From positions 1,426,001 through 1,490,000 of the forward strand of contig NW_017386025.1 of the NCBI RefSeq assembly GCF_000237925.1: a stretch of 64,000 nt of DNA. Reading direction: 5' to 3'. How positions within the stretch are numbered: the first letter of the stretch is position 1; the number at the start of each line of letters is the position of its first letter. The translations under genes and the position numbers were made by a program. Origin of the DNA: Schistosoma mansoni (lineage: Eukaryota > Platyhelminthes > Trematoda > Strigeidida > Schistosomatidae). This document shows, one piece after another, positions 48,628-59,704 of the stretch. The notes beneath the pieces are model-generated. The model did not search any database, was not told where the DNA came from, and saw only the letters and a list, made by a program, of their open reading frames with translations.

Positions 48628-48964
48628 ATAGATCAGAGGAGGTTTTGTGGAGAATTTAGTATTTTCACAGTTGAAATCATGAGTCAATTGAAGCTAGACC
48701 ACCATCGAAAACCTGGAAGCACTGGACGGCCGTTTCGTCCTATTATGGGACTCCTCAGCAGTGCGCATCCACGATCCCGCACTCGCGAGATTCGAACCCA
48801 GGACCTACTAGTCTCGAGCCAGAAGCCCTTAACCTATAGACCACTGAGCCGGCATCCAGCGGAGATAGTGTGTAACTTCAACCAGTCCAAGATTTTGATT
48901 TTCCAGGTTTTCGATGGTGGTGTAGCTTCAATTGACTCATGATTTTAACTGTGAAAATACTAAA
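48628..48964 (-). mobile_element. hammerhead SINE (second family), long copy with inverted ends, inserted in LINE RT
   Basis: A 337-bp insert flanked by exact ttctttaattt (48617-48627 and 48965-48975). On the minus strand it has a tRNA-like head (A box ggctcagtggtctatagg; B box gggttcgaatc), then the hammerhead, then the 3' end ctccacaaaacctcctctga. The first ~60 bases on that strand are the inverse complement of the 3' region, so the ends look like terminal inverted repeats. Removing the insert and one duplication (348 nt) leaves the LINE frame unbroken: the RT reads FDFFNL then VYSLRSQGY. Confidence 0.92.
48719..48764 (-). ncRNA. hammerhead ribozyme in SINE, complete core
   Basis: Minus strand: GCACTG (stem I), CTGAGGA core (48752-48758), GTCC...GGAC (stem II), GAAA (48733-48736), CGGCCG (minimal stem III), TC, then CAGTGC (stem I). 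Stem I is a perfect six base pairs, stem II four. The core fits C-U-G-A-N-G-A with G in the free position. Cleavage is expected between 48725 and 48724. The layout parallels the Smα ribozyme, but with a different stem I and a different SINE body. Confidence 0.75.
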
Positions 48965-50169
48965 TTCTTTAATTTGGTCTATTCTCTTCGTAGCCAAGGA
49001 TATATAATATTAGTGCTATACCTGGACATTTCTAAGGCCTTTGACATGGCCACCCACCAACTTCTCATAGGTAAACTCGCATCTTATGGGGTCCAAAACC
49101 CGTTACTAGCCTGGTTTGATTCCTTCCTCAGCAATCGACATCAAATAGTTAAAATCAACTCTTCATTGTCGAACTCAGTCCCTGTTAGAAGTGGGGTAAT
49201 TCAGGGTAGTGTCTTAGGCCCTTTGCTCTTTTTAGTTTTTATTAATGATATTTGTGAGCGTTTTTGTGTGGGTAAGTCCCTTTTGTATGCAGACGATCTA
49301 AAAGTGGTGTATTCATTTTCTCCACATGAGCTGAGCAATATTCAAAATTGCGTCAACACGGAGCTTAACAAGGTAGCACATTGGTGCTCGAAATGGCAAC
49401 TGGAGCTTAATACAGCTAAATGTGGATGGTTATGCTTCGGTGATACATCACTCAACCTCGATCTTACCATAAATGGTGAAGTGTTATCTAGGTTATACAC
49501 AGTAGTAGACCTAGGACTTAGGTACTCCTACAACTTGTCGTTTACCGAACAGATAATGAATCAAACTTCCAAGTCTCAACGCCTTATAGGTTACATAACT
49601 CTGAACCTTTATGACAACGATTCACGTTTTTTAATGTACAAAGTTTGTGTTCGACCACTACTTGAATACTGCGCGTTTATTCTTAGTAGCGCGCATAAAG
49701 GATAAATTAAGGCTGGAATCAGTACAGAGACGATTTACACTTCGTACTCTTGGAACTGATAGTATCTTGACATATAATTCGAGGTGTAGTAAACAAGGGT
49801 TTGACCCATTATGGAAGAGGAGACTCAAACTTAACCTTATCTTCTTTTTCAAAATATTTAACAAACTCTCCTTCACATCCAGTCAGGCGATTCAATATAC
49901 TAAAGCCTCACATTACGACATTCGTAACTCCTTGTCTTTAGCGAAACAAACATATTCCAGATCTTCTCTCTATATCAATTACTTTACCTGTAAGTTTTCT
50001 AGACTCTGGAATAATTTACCACAAACTATCCATACGTTAAACTGTCCCCCATTATTTGTTCGCTCCATTAATGCATATTGCTCCTCTGAAAATGCATTAA
50101 ATGCTCTAGCGCCTGTAAGTGTATCTTACTCTACAAGTGAGATTATAGGAACTTTAGATGTTTAACCAC

Positions 50170-51815
50170 TTACTTGCTGTCCCTTTACAGACTTTACATT
50201 GACACTTTCACTAGCAACTCTAGCACGTTTGAATAATATCTAACATAAACAGTGCTAACCTGACCGGCATATTTTGGCAATCATTGTTTTGTTGTTCCGT
50301 GCTCTTTGCTTTAATCTTACATTCTCTAGTTGTAGATATTTATCAATAACTCGCTCTGGCACTGGAAATAACCTCAAAGAAATACGTTCATAAATCATCA
50401 TGCTATCCACTTAAGAAAAAATTAAAAGTTCCCTGGTGTTGCATTGGCTTGCCGTGATATATGCCATATATAAACTACTTATCAATTACTGAACCAGCAA
50501 ACATAAAACTTTCTTATATTTCATGTTTGTTCTCTACATTCAATGTTGCCGTTAATATCAAACTGATCATGCCTGTTAACTGGTGTGAATTCTGTAAATA
50601 TTATCTTTCAGAACATATTATTATTATTGATTGGCTAGAAACAGTCTCCGTCATTACTACCTGGTCGGCCCATCTCCCATCTCATCATTTTATGGTGTAA
50701 ATCTGCACTGTCTTGTGAATTGCCGTGCTTTGGTGCCATACACCTGGTGGTACCAACAGATTTCCAGGATTGGTTTAGGTGACTTAGAACTCTATCCCGA
50801 GAATGGTTATTTTATCAAAAAATGATCTAGATCGTCTGACGTGGACAATGGATATAGTTGCTTATAATGCTGCAAACTTATTAGTTGTGTCAACTAACTG
50901 CTGTTAGGATTTAGTCATATAACCGGTACTCGCTTTGTCAGCAGCTCGTACTGTGTTCAGACTGTGGCGATCGGAGTATATTTCTATCATTTTGTCTGCC
51001 ATATCTGCCAGATACTACAGAGTAATTGACCTTCCTGACACACTGAGTATTTGTCTTACGCTATACAACAACTGTCGCAGCCACACATTCGACAAAACTT
51101 CATTTAATTTATATGAGCCGGCTAATTACTTCATGTACCTTAAGGGTTGAGGTGATTTCCTATCTCCAAAATTTCATGTTGTTAATAATTGTTGTAGTCT
51201 TTTTTTGGTCACACTTCGACGCGCATTGGATGGCTTCTGCTTTTAGTTTGTCACACGAATTTTGTTCCGGGACTTAATTGGTTGGGTCTTTGACTTTAGC
51301 AGAGATTCTAATCAGAAGAGCACCCACTGCTTGCGCGTATTTATATGCTTCTGGCCGGACTCCTCAAGCCACAAACGATGCTCCTATCTGAGCAAACTAT
51401 ATTCTTCTGAACTCCGAAATGGCATTTACCATGGTTATTATGGGTTCATATATGTCAGGTAACTGAGAGGAATTTTTTAGGAGAGGAGGTTCAATGTCAC
51501 TAGGATCGTTAGGAAAATACATTATATAGAAGAGCCTATAGGTCTGGCGTAATAATCCGTGTAACAAACAAAACAAATAAATAACGATATATTTGTATCG
51601 TTTTTCTCACACTCCATTCTCATACTAGCTCTGATGCCCGCGTAGAGGGCTCGTGCAACAGGTTTTGTGCTATAATTTGTGGAAAGAAGGCTACTAAGAC
51701 AAAAAGCCAGTAAAGCATATGACATCTATAAACTATTTTTTTTGGTAAAAAAACTTGTTGAAATAACTCGTGCTGAGAATTCTATATTGTACCAGATTAT
51801 GATATTGAATAAAGC

Positions 51816-51847
<32 letters not shown>

Positions 51848-52060
51848 TCCCTGAATATTGATTGAACGGTGGTCATCATTGATTGTCCAAGTGGGAAGGT
51901 CAAATAGTGAACAAGCTGGCAGTTCCCTATTAGGCCGCGAAAACCGAACCAACATGTTTTTGTAGGATAAATTCATCAAACCTACACTCCTATGAATGTC
52001 GGTTCTTGGAGGAAGCCGATTTAACAACTACAGTCGGGTGGTTGAGGGTTAGCTAAATAC
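50170..52060. other. no recognised gene; LINE 3' flank
   Basis: Part of this may be the 3' untranslated region of the LINE, but its end is not clear. gttccgggacttaattgg (about 51260) recalls the end block of the unassigned repeat at 8095. Several frames of 60-80 codons (50461, 50935, 51262) show no domain. Confidence 0.35.
51819..51847. repeat. (AAT)n microsatellite after AATAAA
   Basis: About nine AAT units follow gatattgaataaagcca. An AATAAA plus a simple trinucleotide tail is what a LINE or SINE 3' end often looks like, but the parent element was not identified. Confidence 0.85.
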
Positions 52061-52123
52061 ACCTTGATGATGTCAAAACATTATAGCTCTAGCATGTATT
52101 TACTTTCGTATTTTCTTTAGGCC

Positions 52124-52336
52124 CATATTTCCCATTATCAGGCGATGAATTTCGAGAGTTTTGTATGTTTGAGACTAGAAAATCGCGCTTCAACTAGTGT
52201 GTTCCACGATCTGGATATGAACCTACCACAACCATTATACGGGCTCCTTACATATAAAAAACGAGGAGAAACTACCAGGAATAAAATTTCACAAATTATT
52301 TACCACTCATCAGTCAGTGAACTCAAAATACTTTAA
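52124..52336 (+). other. possible terminal exon, unassigned
   Basis: A strong acceptor (ctttcgtattttctttag) precedes an open frame of about 71 codons that includes FVCLRLENRASTSVFHDLDM and LYGLLTYKKRGETTRNK and ends in TAA at 52334-52336. No family recognised. It lies 130 bases before the second copy of the 280-bp repeat. Confidence 0.25.
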
Positions 52337-52466
52337 GATCGTGGTCGCAATCCTTGTAGCCCAGCGCGTCTAATAATTGGTGCAAGATGTCAACATACTT
52401 AAAGGCACAAGCCCTCACAGCTCATTAAATGAGAAGGGATAGAATACCTGTTCGTGTAACATCTGT

Positions 52467-52745
52467 CTATCAACAGCCAGTTATGTGAGATAATCACGGT
52501 TCTTCTGCTTCTTTAATGATCAGATGCTTCACACATGAACATGATTGTCATCAAGGTTTCATTTCGATCTCTAACATTCACTTTCTTTTTTTAATCCGGC
52601 AACTTGGGGTTCACCACACTGGCGTGTTCACAGAAGACATATGTGGGCAAATTTAGATGGTTGAAATGAAATTTCTGGTCATAGTTATGCTGTTATATTT
52701 AGTACTGAAGCACTAAATGAAAGGAAAAGTGCTCAAAAATGCTAG
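52467..52745. repeat. 280-bp direct repeat, copy 2
   Basis: Same orientation and almost the same sequence as 39315-39594, 13.15 kb away. It differs at the start (caacagcca for caacggtca), in one base of the aatccgg-aac segment and in few other places. It is followed by ttattgaacag and an open frame with PAKPAAGLFSAYSLNACRPS. Confidence 0.9.
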
Positions 52746-52749
52746 ATGT

Positions 52750-54305
52750 CTTACTTTTATTGAACAGCCTGCCAAACCCGCAGCAGGTCTGTTCTCAGCA
52801 TACTCCTTAAACGCTTGCCGGCCTTCCTTCAAAAGTTATGAAGTGTTTGCTCGTACACTCGGCAAAATGGATGAGAAACGCTAAGAGAATTCAATTAGCG
52901 AAATTGAACTTGTTATAGGAACCAGTAATTCCCAGAATAGTTCAACGCGTTCTCTACTTGTTACGAATGGGTCTTTATGAAAGAGAATACAGTGAATAAA
53001 ATCGAAGGTATTGTGTTACACTTCAATTAGGTGCGTGAGAATTCACAAATACCACACACTAGTACGTGGTCATGCAGCAAGATTTATACATGGTCAGTTC
53101 ACAAACTTTGCATGGGCTGAAGTCCCTAAGCTGTGAGAGAGGCTATATGTTCTTGACCTACATTTTAAATGGTCCCAACCGCCTAAGTGAAGCAATCATC
53201 TCATAGGGTCGTCGTTGATAACTCAGATTTCAGATTAAGCAGGATTTCTCTTTAACGAGCGAATGTCCAGGTAAGACCACATTCCTTCGCATTGTGCTTC
53301 TGTTCTACTTGGAATACCCTTAAAGCTGTTCAAACAAAACCCTCTCTAATTTCAAGCTCTAAACATATGGAAGACGGTTGGGTGAAATAAGTATGCTTCC
53401 TTGTACGAGTTGGAACGTCCAACTTTATTTAAGAGTTAGGCGGGTTTTATTGTAACACGCTTTTCACACTGTTTAATGTTAGGAGCTCCAATTTTTTCCG
53501 TTTTTTTCCACAAAATTCATTCTACCTCCAGATCGCTTTAACTCATCTCATTCTCTAATAAATCCGTAATGTCTAAACGATTAGTCCGCGTTAACTTGAT
53601 CATCTAAACCTCCATCGATTGATATGACAGTCTCTGGCTCGATTTATTCCATCAAGATAGAACTGCCACAGCTGGGCGACCAAGCAAACCACACTGAAAA
53701 AGGTTAAACAACGTGGAGCGGATGATGAGATTCCCTGGACAACTACTAGTTTATACTAACACCTCACAAAGTTATTGGACGTCAAATAAAATCCTTGCAT
53801 TTCACGCGATTCCATAAAAGCAAGTGGTTTTTTCCGTGTTGAGATATTAGATATACGTTGTGTTTATTTTGCCGAAAGATAGATTAAAACCCATATTCAA
53901 CGCTTTCGGAACTATTTAGACTTGTGATGTACTATTCATACTCTTTTACTCTGGACCTTATCAGATGATGCCTTTTTGCTTATGCGCACCTTTTTATTCA
54001 CATACAACCTTGTCCCGTGTATTTTTTTTCCTGGTTCCATTCTCCAGCCTTCTTGACGCTTATGGTGACGTGTTAATTCGTTGGCTTTAGTGGAGGCAGA
54101 ATAAAGATCACACTTTTTTCCTTTGTTTGTAACACTTTATATATAACCAAATTTGTATCCAATATCTATTGTTTCTCTGTATCACTGGTGAAATACGGAT
54201 ATAACTGTTTGGTTGTACCGATATCTATACACTACAGCTGTTATTAAAAATAAACCCTGTCGTTTATTCTCTTTCTTTATCTGACACGGCTTATGATTGA
54301 AAATT
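52750..54305. other. no recognised gene
   Basis: Apart from the ORF directly after the repeat (52768-52880), nothing is recognised on either strand. Confidence 0.35.
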
Positions 54306-54310
54306 ATAAT

Positions 54311-55165
54311 GGTGTTATAACATCCTATTAGGCCAATCTACACTGCGTTATAGTTTTCACCCAAATTATTACTGAATAATACTATCGGGTTTATGTTTCG
54401 CATTACTCCATTAGTGCCACCACGGGCAGGGAAACCTTCGTTAATCAAGCGAACTCGTGATTATCTCATAAGAAGCTCACGAGTAACATTTACCTTATAA
54501 CAATTGTTATCATTTTGTTATTTAGTATACCATTTTCATCGTAAGTGCTTTTTTGTTGCCGTTTTGCCTTAGTCATAAAAAGATACCTCGGTTTGTAGTG
54601 TTAATTCTTCTTGCTATATCATTAGTAACTGTGTGCGTTGTTATATAATGAGTAAGCTCTTTTACTGGGATCCACCACNNNNNNNNNNNNNNNNNNNNNN
54701 NNNNNNNNNNNNNNNNNNNNNNNNNNNNNNNNNNNNNNNNNNNNNNNNNNNNNNNNNNNNNNNNNNNNNNNNNNNNNNNNNNNNNNNNNNNNNNNNNNNN
54801 NNNNNNNNNNNNNNNNNNNNNNNNNNNNNNNNNNNNNNNNNNNNNNNNNNNNNNNNNNNNNNNNNNNNNNNNNNNNNNTATCGTAAACCGGGGGTATCAT
54901 TAATGGACGTAGGTTGCGTGGGAAAAATAAAGGCAACTGAACATGGGAAGGGGATAAAAGAACGCTAAGGGAGAGCATTTTTCATAGGTGAGTTTCGCTC
55001 TTGACTTTCAAATGAGATAGTCACGTGTTCGCTCGATTAAAGAAGGTTTCCCTGTCTGTTGCGGCACTAATGGAGTAATGGGAAACATAAACTCGATAGT
55101 ATTATTCAGTAATAATTTGGGTGAAAACTATAAAGCAGAGTAGAATGGCCCTAATAGGAATGTTA
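54311..55165. repeat. inverted repeat around an assembly gap
   Basis: The left arm (54311-54470, starting tgttataacatcctattagg) and right arm (55010-55165, ending cctaataggaatgttataat) are inverse complements with roughly one change in ten. Inside them are about 200 bp of unmatched flank on the left, the N run, and about 130 bp on the right. This may be a pair of opposed copies of an unidentified element, a foldback element, or an assembly effect at the gap. Confidence 0.8.
54679..54878. other. assembly gap (200 N)
   Basis: Exactly 200 N, so probably a gap of nominal size. Open frames drawn across it are meaningless. Confidence 0.99.
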
Positions 55166-55194
55166 TAATCCATTTACATTCCATTTACAATCCA

Positions 55195-55350
55195 TTTACA
55201 TTCATATCTTATGAAATATCAACCCAGCTGAGTAATTTTCAACAGCGAAAATTGTAACTTCTTTAACAATTTGATCTTGCCTGTAAACCGGCATGCCTCA
55301 TGTAACAATCTGTTATTTGAGAATAAATTATTATTATTATTATTATTTAA
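55195..55350 (+). repeat. interspersed repeat terminus with (ATT)n tail, copy 1
   Basis: tatcaacccagctgagtaat, gcgaaaattgtaacttctt, cttgcctgtaaaccggcatg and tgttatttgagaataaatta followed by ATT units. It recurs on the other strand at 59541-59700, and its last part at 44583-44635. It looks like the 3' end of a non-LTR element. Confidence 0.8.
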
Positions 55351-55499
55351 TCTGGAGGCATTAACCAGTATAGTGATTCAACGGGGTTACATATTCTAAA
55401 CCTGATAAACGTGCCGCTATTCCGTAAACTAAACCCATGTATTCGGTTTACACAGGTAGAAGTTTAGTCTTACCTCCGTAACATATGTTCACAGGTGTC

Positions 55500-58300
55500 A
55501 AAATATCCTGTTCTTGCTTGAAATCCTGCTGACCAAAATAGCATCTGAGGTATCAGATATTGTAGACATTGTTCCTGCATTGGAAGCCTATGATCAGTTG
55601 AAGCAGGCCATTATTCAGTTTACCTCTTTTTCCGACGAAAAAAGGTTGCAACAATGGCTACATGAGTCCAGGTTAGGAAATAAATCACCATCTCAGTTAT
55701 TATGGCAGATGAAGCAGTTGGTCGAACCTTATGAGCTTGGTAATGCTTTGCTGAAAGCAACATGGCTAAAACACTTGTCAACGGTAGTCAGCTAAGTTCT
55801 CTGGGCTTTCAATTAACATTTGAATTTCAAGAACCTATCCAGAATCGCTGACAAGGTCTTAGAACTAAAATCTGGCACGTACAGATGATAACAGACATTT
55901 CGAGTGTTACTCGAACCCAGACTATAGCGTCGTTGACAGCTGAATTAATTTACCTACATACATGCACACACTACTGCTGGTCTTGAGGACAAGCTCGATG
56001 GATTTCAATCATTAGTTTCCGATCTCACATCTCGAAGGTCCAGATCTAGTTCTCGGAGGAGTAAGGACCGACACACTGCAAGAACGGACAAATATGATGA
56101 ACACACCTGTTGGTACTGCTGAAAATATGGTGATAAAGCTAGGTGTGTTACGTCTGGATAAGAATTCCAACTGCAAAGTCTTAGTAGACATTGAAGCCAA
56201 AGTCAGTGTTATATCAGTTACCTTTGTCAAGTGACTATTGCGATGTGTGGAAAATACTAATTGCGAGCAGACGAAATGAAGACATTTGGGGAAAAAATTA
56301 CGATAACAGACCTAGAAATAAGACGTCGTCTAAGCTGTGTGTTTTTACTATCGCCGATGTCCATAACTCTTTATTATTTGCAAAATTCCTAAGCTCCTAC
56401 AACTTATTAGTTGACATTATAAAACTCAAACCTGTCGATAATTGTACGCAACTTCAAGTTCTGAGGGTTTAGTAGGACTATCACATACTTAATATTGGAA
56501 TCAACATACCAGCAAATAATACCGTCGCTAATATTTTATCTAAAGTTCCCGAAATAACGGAACCAGACTCCGGTGAAAATACCCTCCAACATTCAGTAGT
56601 ACAGCGAATCATCACAAAAGCCAACCAGTTCGAGCACGTTTATGTCTATTACCACCACACAAATTTACCGTTACAAAAGCGAAATTTGATCACATGATGC
56701 AACTTGGAGTGATATATCTGTAAAGCAGCCTCAGGGCATCCCCACTTTGCGTGGTACCTAAGCGGGATCAGGATTGACGACCTTGTGGTGATAATCGGCT
56801 ATTGAACAACTTAACGTCACCTGATCTTTACCCTGTCCATCATCTTCACTTCTTTTCTCTCTCTCTCTTTTTTCCTTCTAAATAAATATTATTCTTAAGA
56901 TTACGAAGCTTTGGATTAAGACAATAATTTGTGTTACGTTGAATTCAACTTATCAGACATAAATCTACACGTATTTATCCGTAAGGGTTTATTATTGTTC
57001 TTATTATTATTTTAAAATTATTCGTTCATCTCAAAAGTCTATACCCATTACACTATTATGATCATGGTTGGACCCTTTCACTATGTGTTCATTTCTTTTC
57101 TCTCTCCCTTTTCTTTCCTTCTAAATAAATATTATTCTTAAGATTACGAAGCTTTGGATTGAGACAATAACTTGTGTTACGTTGAATTCAACTTATCAGA
57201 CTCGTTTTATCTTCACTATGTATATACACCTCATACATATTGATTATCTTTTGCACTTAATTGAGACTTTCATAGCATCACCCAAAACTATGACTGTACA
57301 CGCACAAACATTTATTCTAACGTCATATCTTACTGCAATAATAAGTTATTTACTTATCAATTTATTCTGTTTTATTTTATTTTTACTACTCGTTTTGCCA
57401 TACATACATAGTTGTTTATTCTTGTTCTGCGTTAAGATGTTTACGTATTCCGCGTCTCTTTTATTTCTATTTCCTTAGTTTCTTCCTTTCCTTCTTCAAA
57501 ATCAATTCAAAATTCTTGCTAATTACACAGAACCTGATTTATTATCACTATTATTACTATTCTATTATTAGTATTTTATTTTCCTTTTCCTTCCTTTCTC
57601 AAACATGGCATATGTAATGTTAACATTATTGAAAATTGTGTATTATTGCATTTTTTGAAGAAACCCGAAATGGTTTTCTGTTTATTGATAGTCTATCAAA
57701 TATAGCTTCGAATGTCTTCGCTTCTGACTTCTGATTTAACTTGTTTGGCACGTTTCGATGATAGAAGGTGGTACTGGTTAAGGTGTCGACAAACTCCAAA
57801 TACTTGCAGCATTTTCAAATCAGTTCGCTTTCTTTTTTCCAAAGAAACTAGTACCAACTGAAACACTATACAACACTTTCGGTAGAGAACCATCGGCTAT
57901 TTACTAGGGGTTAAACACTTTAACCATTTATTTCAAGATAGAGATTTTATGATACTTACTGATCACAAACCTTTGTCTTACGCCTTTAATCCCAAAAGTG
58001 ATCGTTATATAGTGACGCTATAACTTTCAACCCTGCGTGATTAGCTGCTTGAACGTTTATCATAATACCCGCATCGTACTGGTTATAATAGTCACAGTCA
58101 TTGATGCGATCGACCAATGTACCTCTTCCCTGTCGAATATGGTATGCAGAGGGATAAGTGCAAGAGCTTTGGAGCTTCCCATTTCGAGGGAGTTTGTGAG
58201 TGATGCTGCACATTCAATAAGTCTGACATCAGACGAATAAGGGACAATAAGTGTGATTGCTAGTGCCGTTAGCTTGGCCCTTATTTTGGTCGAGTAACTG
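55500..58300 (+). mobile_element. Ty3/Gypsy fossil: Gag, protease, RT start and RNase H regions
   Basis: In order on the plus strand: Gag-like (55514-55795; LEAYDQLKQAIIQFTSFSDE and PSQLLWQMKQLVEPYELG), protease-like (56140-56230), start of RT (56590-56840), then after a non-coding repeat block (56850-57640) an RNase H-like region (57830-58020). It is broken, with many breaks (about ten or more). The repeat block between RT and RNase H looks like an insertion of or exchange with LTR-like sequence. Probably old. Confidence 0.75.
56862..57375 (+). repeat. tandemly repeated LTR-like segment inside the Gypsy fossil
   Basis: The phrase ctaaataaatattattctta followed by agattacgaagctttggatt and gttacgttgaattcaactta occurs twice, at 56878-56963 and 57120-57200. 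The longer second unit (57125-57375) has a diverged third copy at 59035-59275. Two or three copies around coding remains suggest LTR material. Confidence 0.65.
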
Positions 58301-58304
58301 GGAC

Positions 58305-59025
58305 TCAAGTCATCAGCGCACCCCAACCATTGTTACGTGTAACCATAATAAGTCCCGCTCTGTCTGGGCAAAAAGCTGCCACTCACTGTAAATATATTTG
58401 CTTTAAGCACTGCTGGTAGAGTGAATCCAATGATAAGAGATGTTCAGAAAGCAAACCTCTCTCACAAGAAAGAGTGGATATTTAAAATGACGTATTTTGT
58501 CCGAAAGTAAGAAGCAGAAGGATAACCAAAGAACAGCTTTCAGTAGTCAATGGTAAGGAAACGATAGCATAATCGAAAAACGATTTTAAAGGAAGTCATT
58601 TTCGTCCATGGTCTAATTATTTGGAATCTAGAGGAGCCAGAAAAAAATGGCCTTACTAAAAGGCATGTACATAATCTGGGGTTAGTGGGATTCGTCGTCA
58701 GTAATGCACAGTCTGTAAAAGTTTTATGAGCACACATTACTAAGTTGATATGACTCACTAAGTGGGTTGAAAGAGAGACCCCAGAAAAAATCCTCGAAGA
58801 CAGTAATCAGAAGTAACTGGTAAAGGACGTTGTGATAGGTTATGCATACAGAACCCTTAATCGAAACATTTGTATTCAACCACACTGGTCACTTAAGGAT
58901 CCAACCAAGTAAAACAATGCTTCTACTGAGTTAGCAATGCGAAAGAAAATTGCGAATTAAACCTGAAGATTCAGATTTTTTGATTATTGAAGTATTGGAA
59001 CAGGATACTTCCGGAACCTGTACGG
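58305..59025. other. no recognised gene
   Basis: Unassigned; possibly further decayed Gypsy sequence. Confidence 0.35.
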
Positions 59026-59034
59026 GTAAATAAA

Positions 59035-59275
59035 CAAATATTATCCTTCAACATACAAAGTTTGAATCTGCACATAATGTTCTGTATTATACATAAATAA
59101 GCTAACTTTTCGGATTCATTTTATCTTCACCACGTACGTACGACCCATACAAATTAATGTTTGATGATTATCCTCGGGAATTAATTAAGGTTTTCATCGC
59201 ATCATTCTTAACTATTACTGCACAAATTCTAATTGTACAGTCAAATCTTACTGCATTAATTTGTTTTCTAAAATT
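59035..59275 (+). repeat. diverged copy of the 57125-57375 segment
   Basis: Shares tttatcttcac-acgta, cataca-attaatgt, a ttttcatcgcatca segment and aatcttactgca in the same order as 57200-57350. Confidence 0.65.
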
Positions 59276-59540
59276 CGCAGACTAAGCTTGGTGATACATG
59301 AATAAAGTCCCGGTATAAGTACTGTAACAGAAACGTGGGCTCATCGTGATCCAGACTACAGAATAAATCTCTGCTAGAAGTTAGAGAGTTATAAATATCA
59401 AGAGAGGAGGAATAATATAGCACGTTGGAGACCACTTTTGTGTACAATCAAGTACACCAGAAGCACACGATAGGGACACACATGAGGTAGCTTGTTGTAC
59501 AATAAAATCAAGACATTAGTTACTAACCATTGGAAGAATA

Positions 59541-59700
59541 TACCGTAATAATAATAATTTATTTTCAAATAACTATTGGTTACATGAGACATGCCAGTTT
59601 ACAGGCAAGATCGAATTGTTACAGAAGTTACAATTTTCACTGTAGTAAATTACTCAGCTGGGTTGATGTTTTATAAGGTATGAATGTAGATGGTTTTGGT
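59541..59700 (-). repeat. interspersed repeat terminus with (ATT)n tail, copy 2
   Basis: Reverse complement of 55195-55350: taataataatttattttcaa, ttacatgagacatgccagt and tactcagctgggttgatgtt. Confidence 0.8.
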
Positions 59701-59704
59701 AAGA

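Larger units (their letters stand above)
47400..50165 (+). mobile_element. CR1/Jockey-type LINE ORF2: endonuclease and RT, interrupted by a SINE
   Basis: Endonuclease: LLNNARSLLNKISALR, ITELWC, IITGDFNYPGINW and ESSDHKIVACALP (47405-48070). RT: WKTAYIIPRYKSGDKTDMNN, HGFLKNRSCMTC, ISKAFDMATHQLL, VRSGVIQGSVLGPLLFL and YADDLKVVYSF. C-terminal region: HWCSKWQLELNTAKC and onward to TAA at 50163-50165. Breaks: a TGA at 48206-48208 with an apparent internal deletion between the endonuclease and RT, the SINE at 48628-48964, and a frameshift near 49690. Key endonuclease and RT residues are kept, so the copy is fairly young but inactive. Confidence 0.88.

Noticed and set aside
48628-48964. Cut-and-paste DNA transposon (MITE) because of its inverted ends
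   Set aside because: Shorter copies lack one arm, ends are variable, duplications are 11-12 bp, and it carries tRNA-like boxes and a hammerhead; a retroposon fits better.
54622-54978. Two open frames of about 111-118 codons on both strands
   Set aside because: They run through the 200-N assembly gap and have no meaning as coding sequence.
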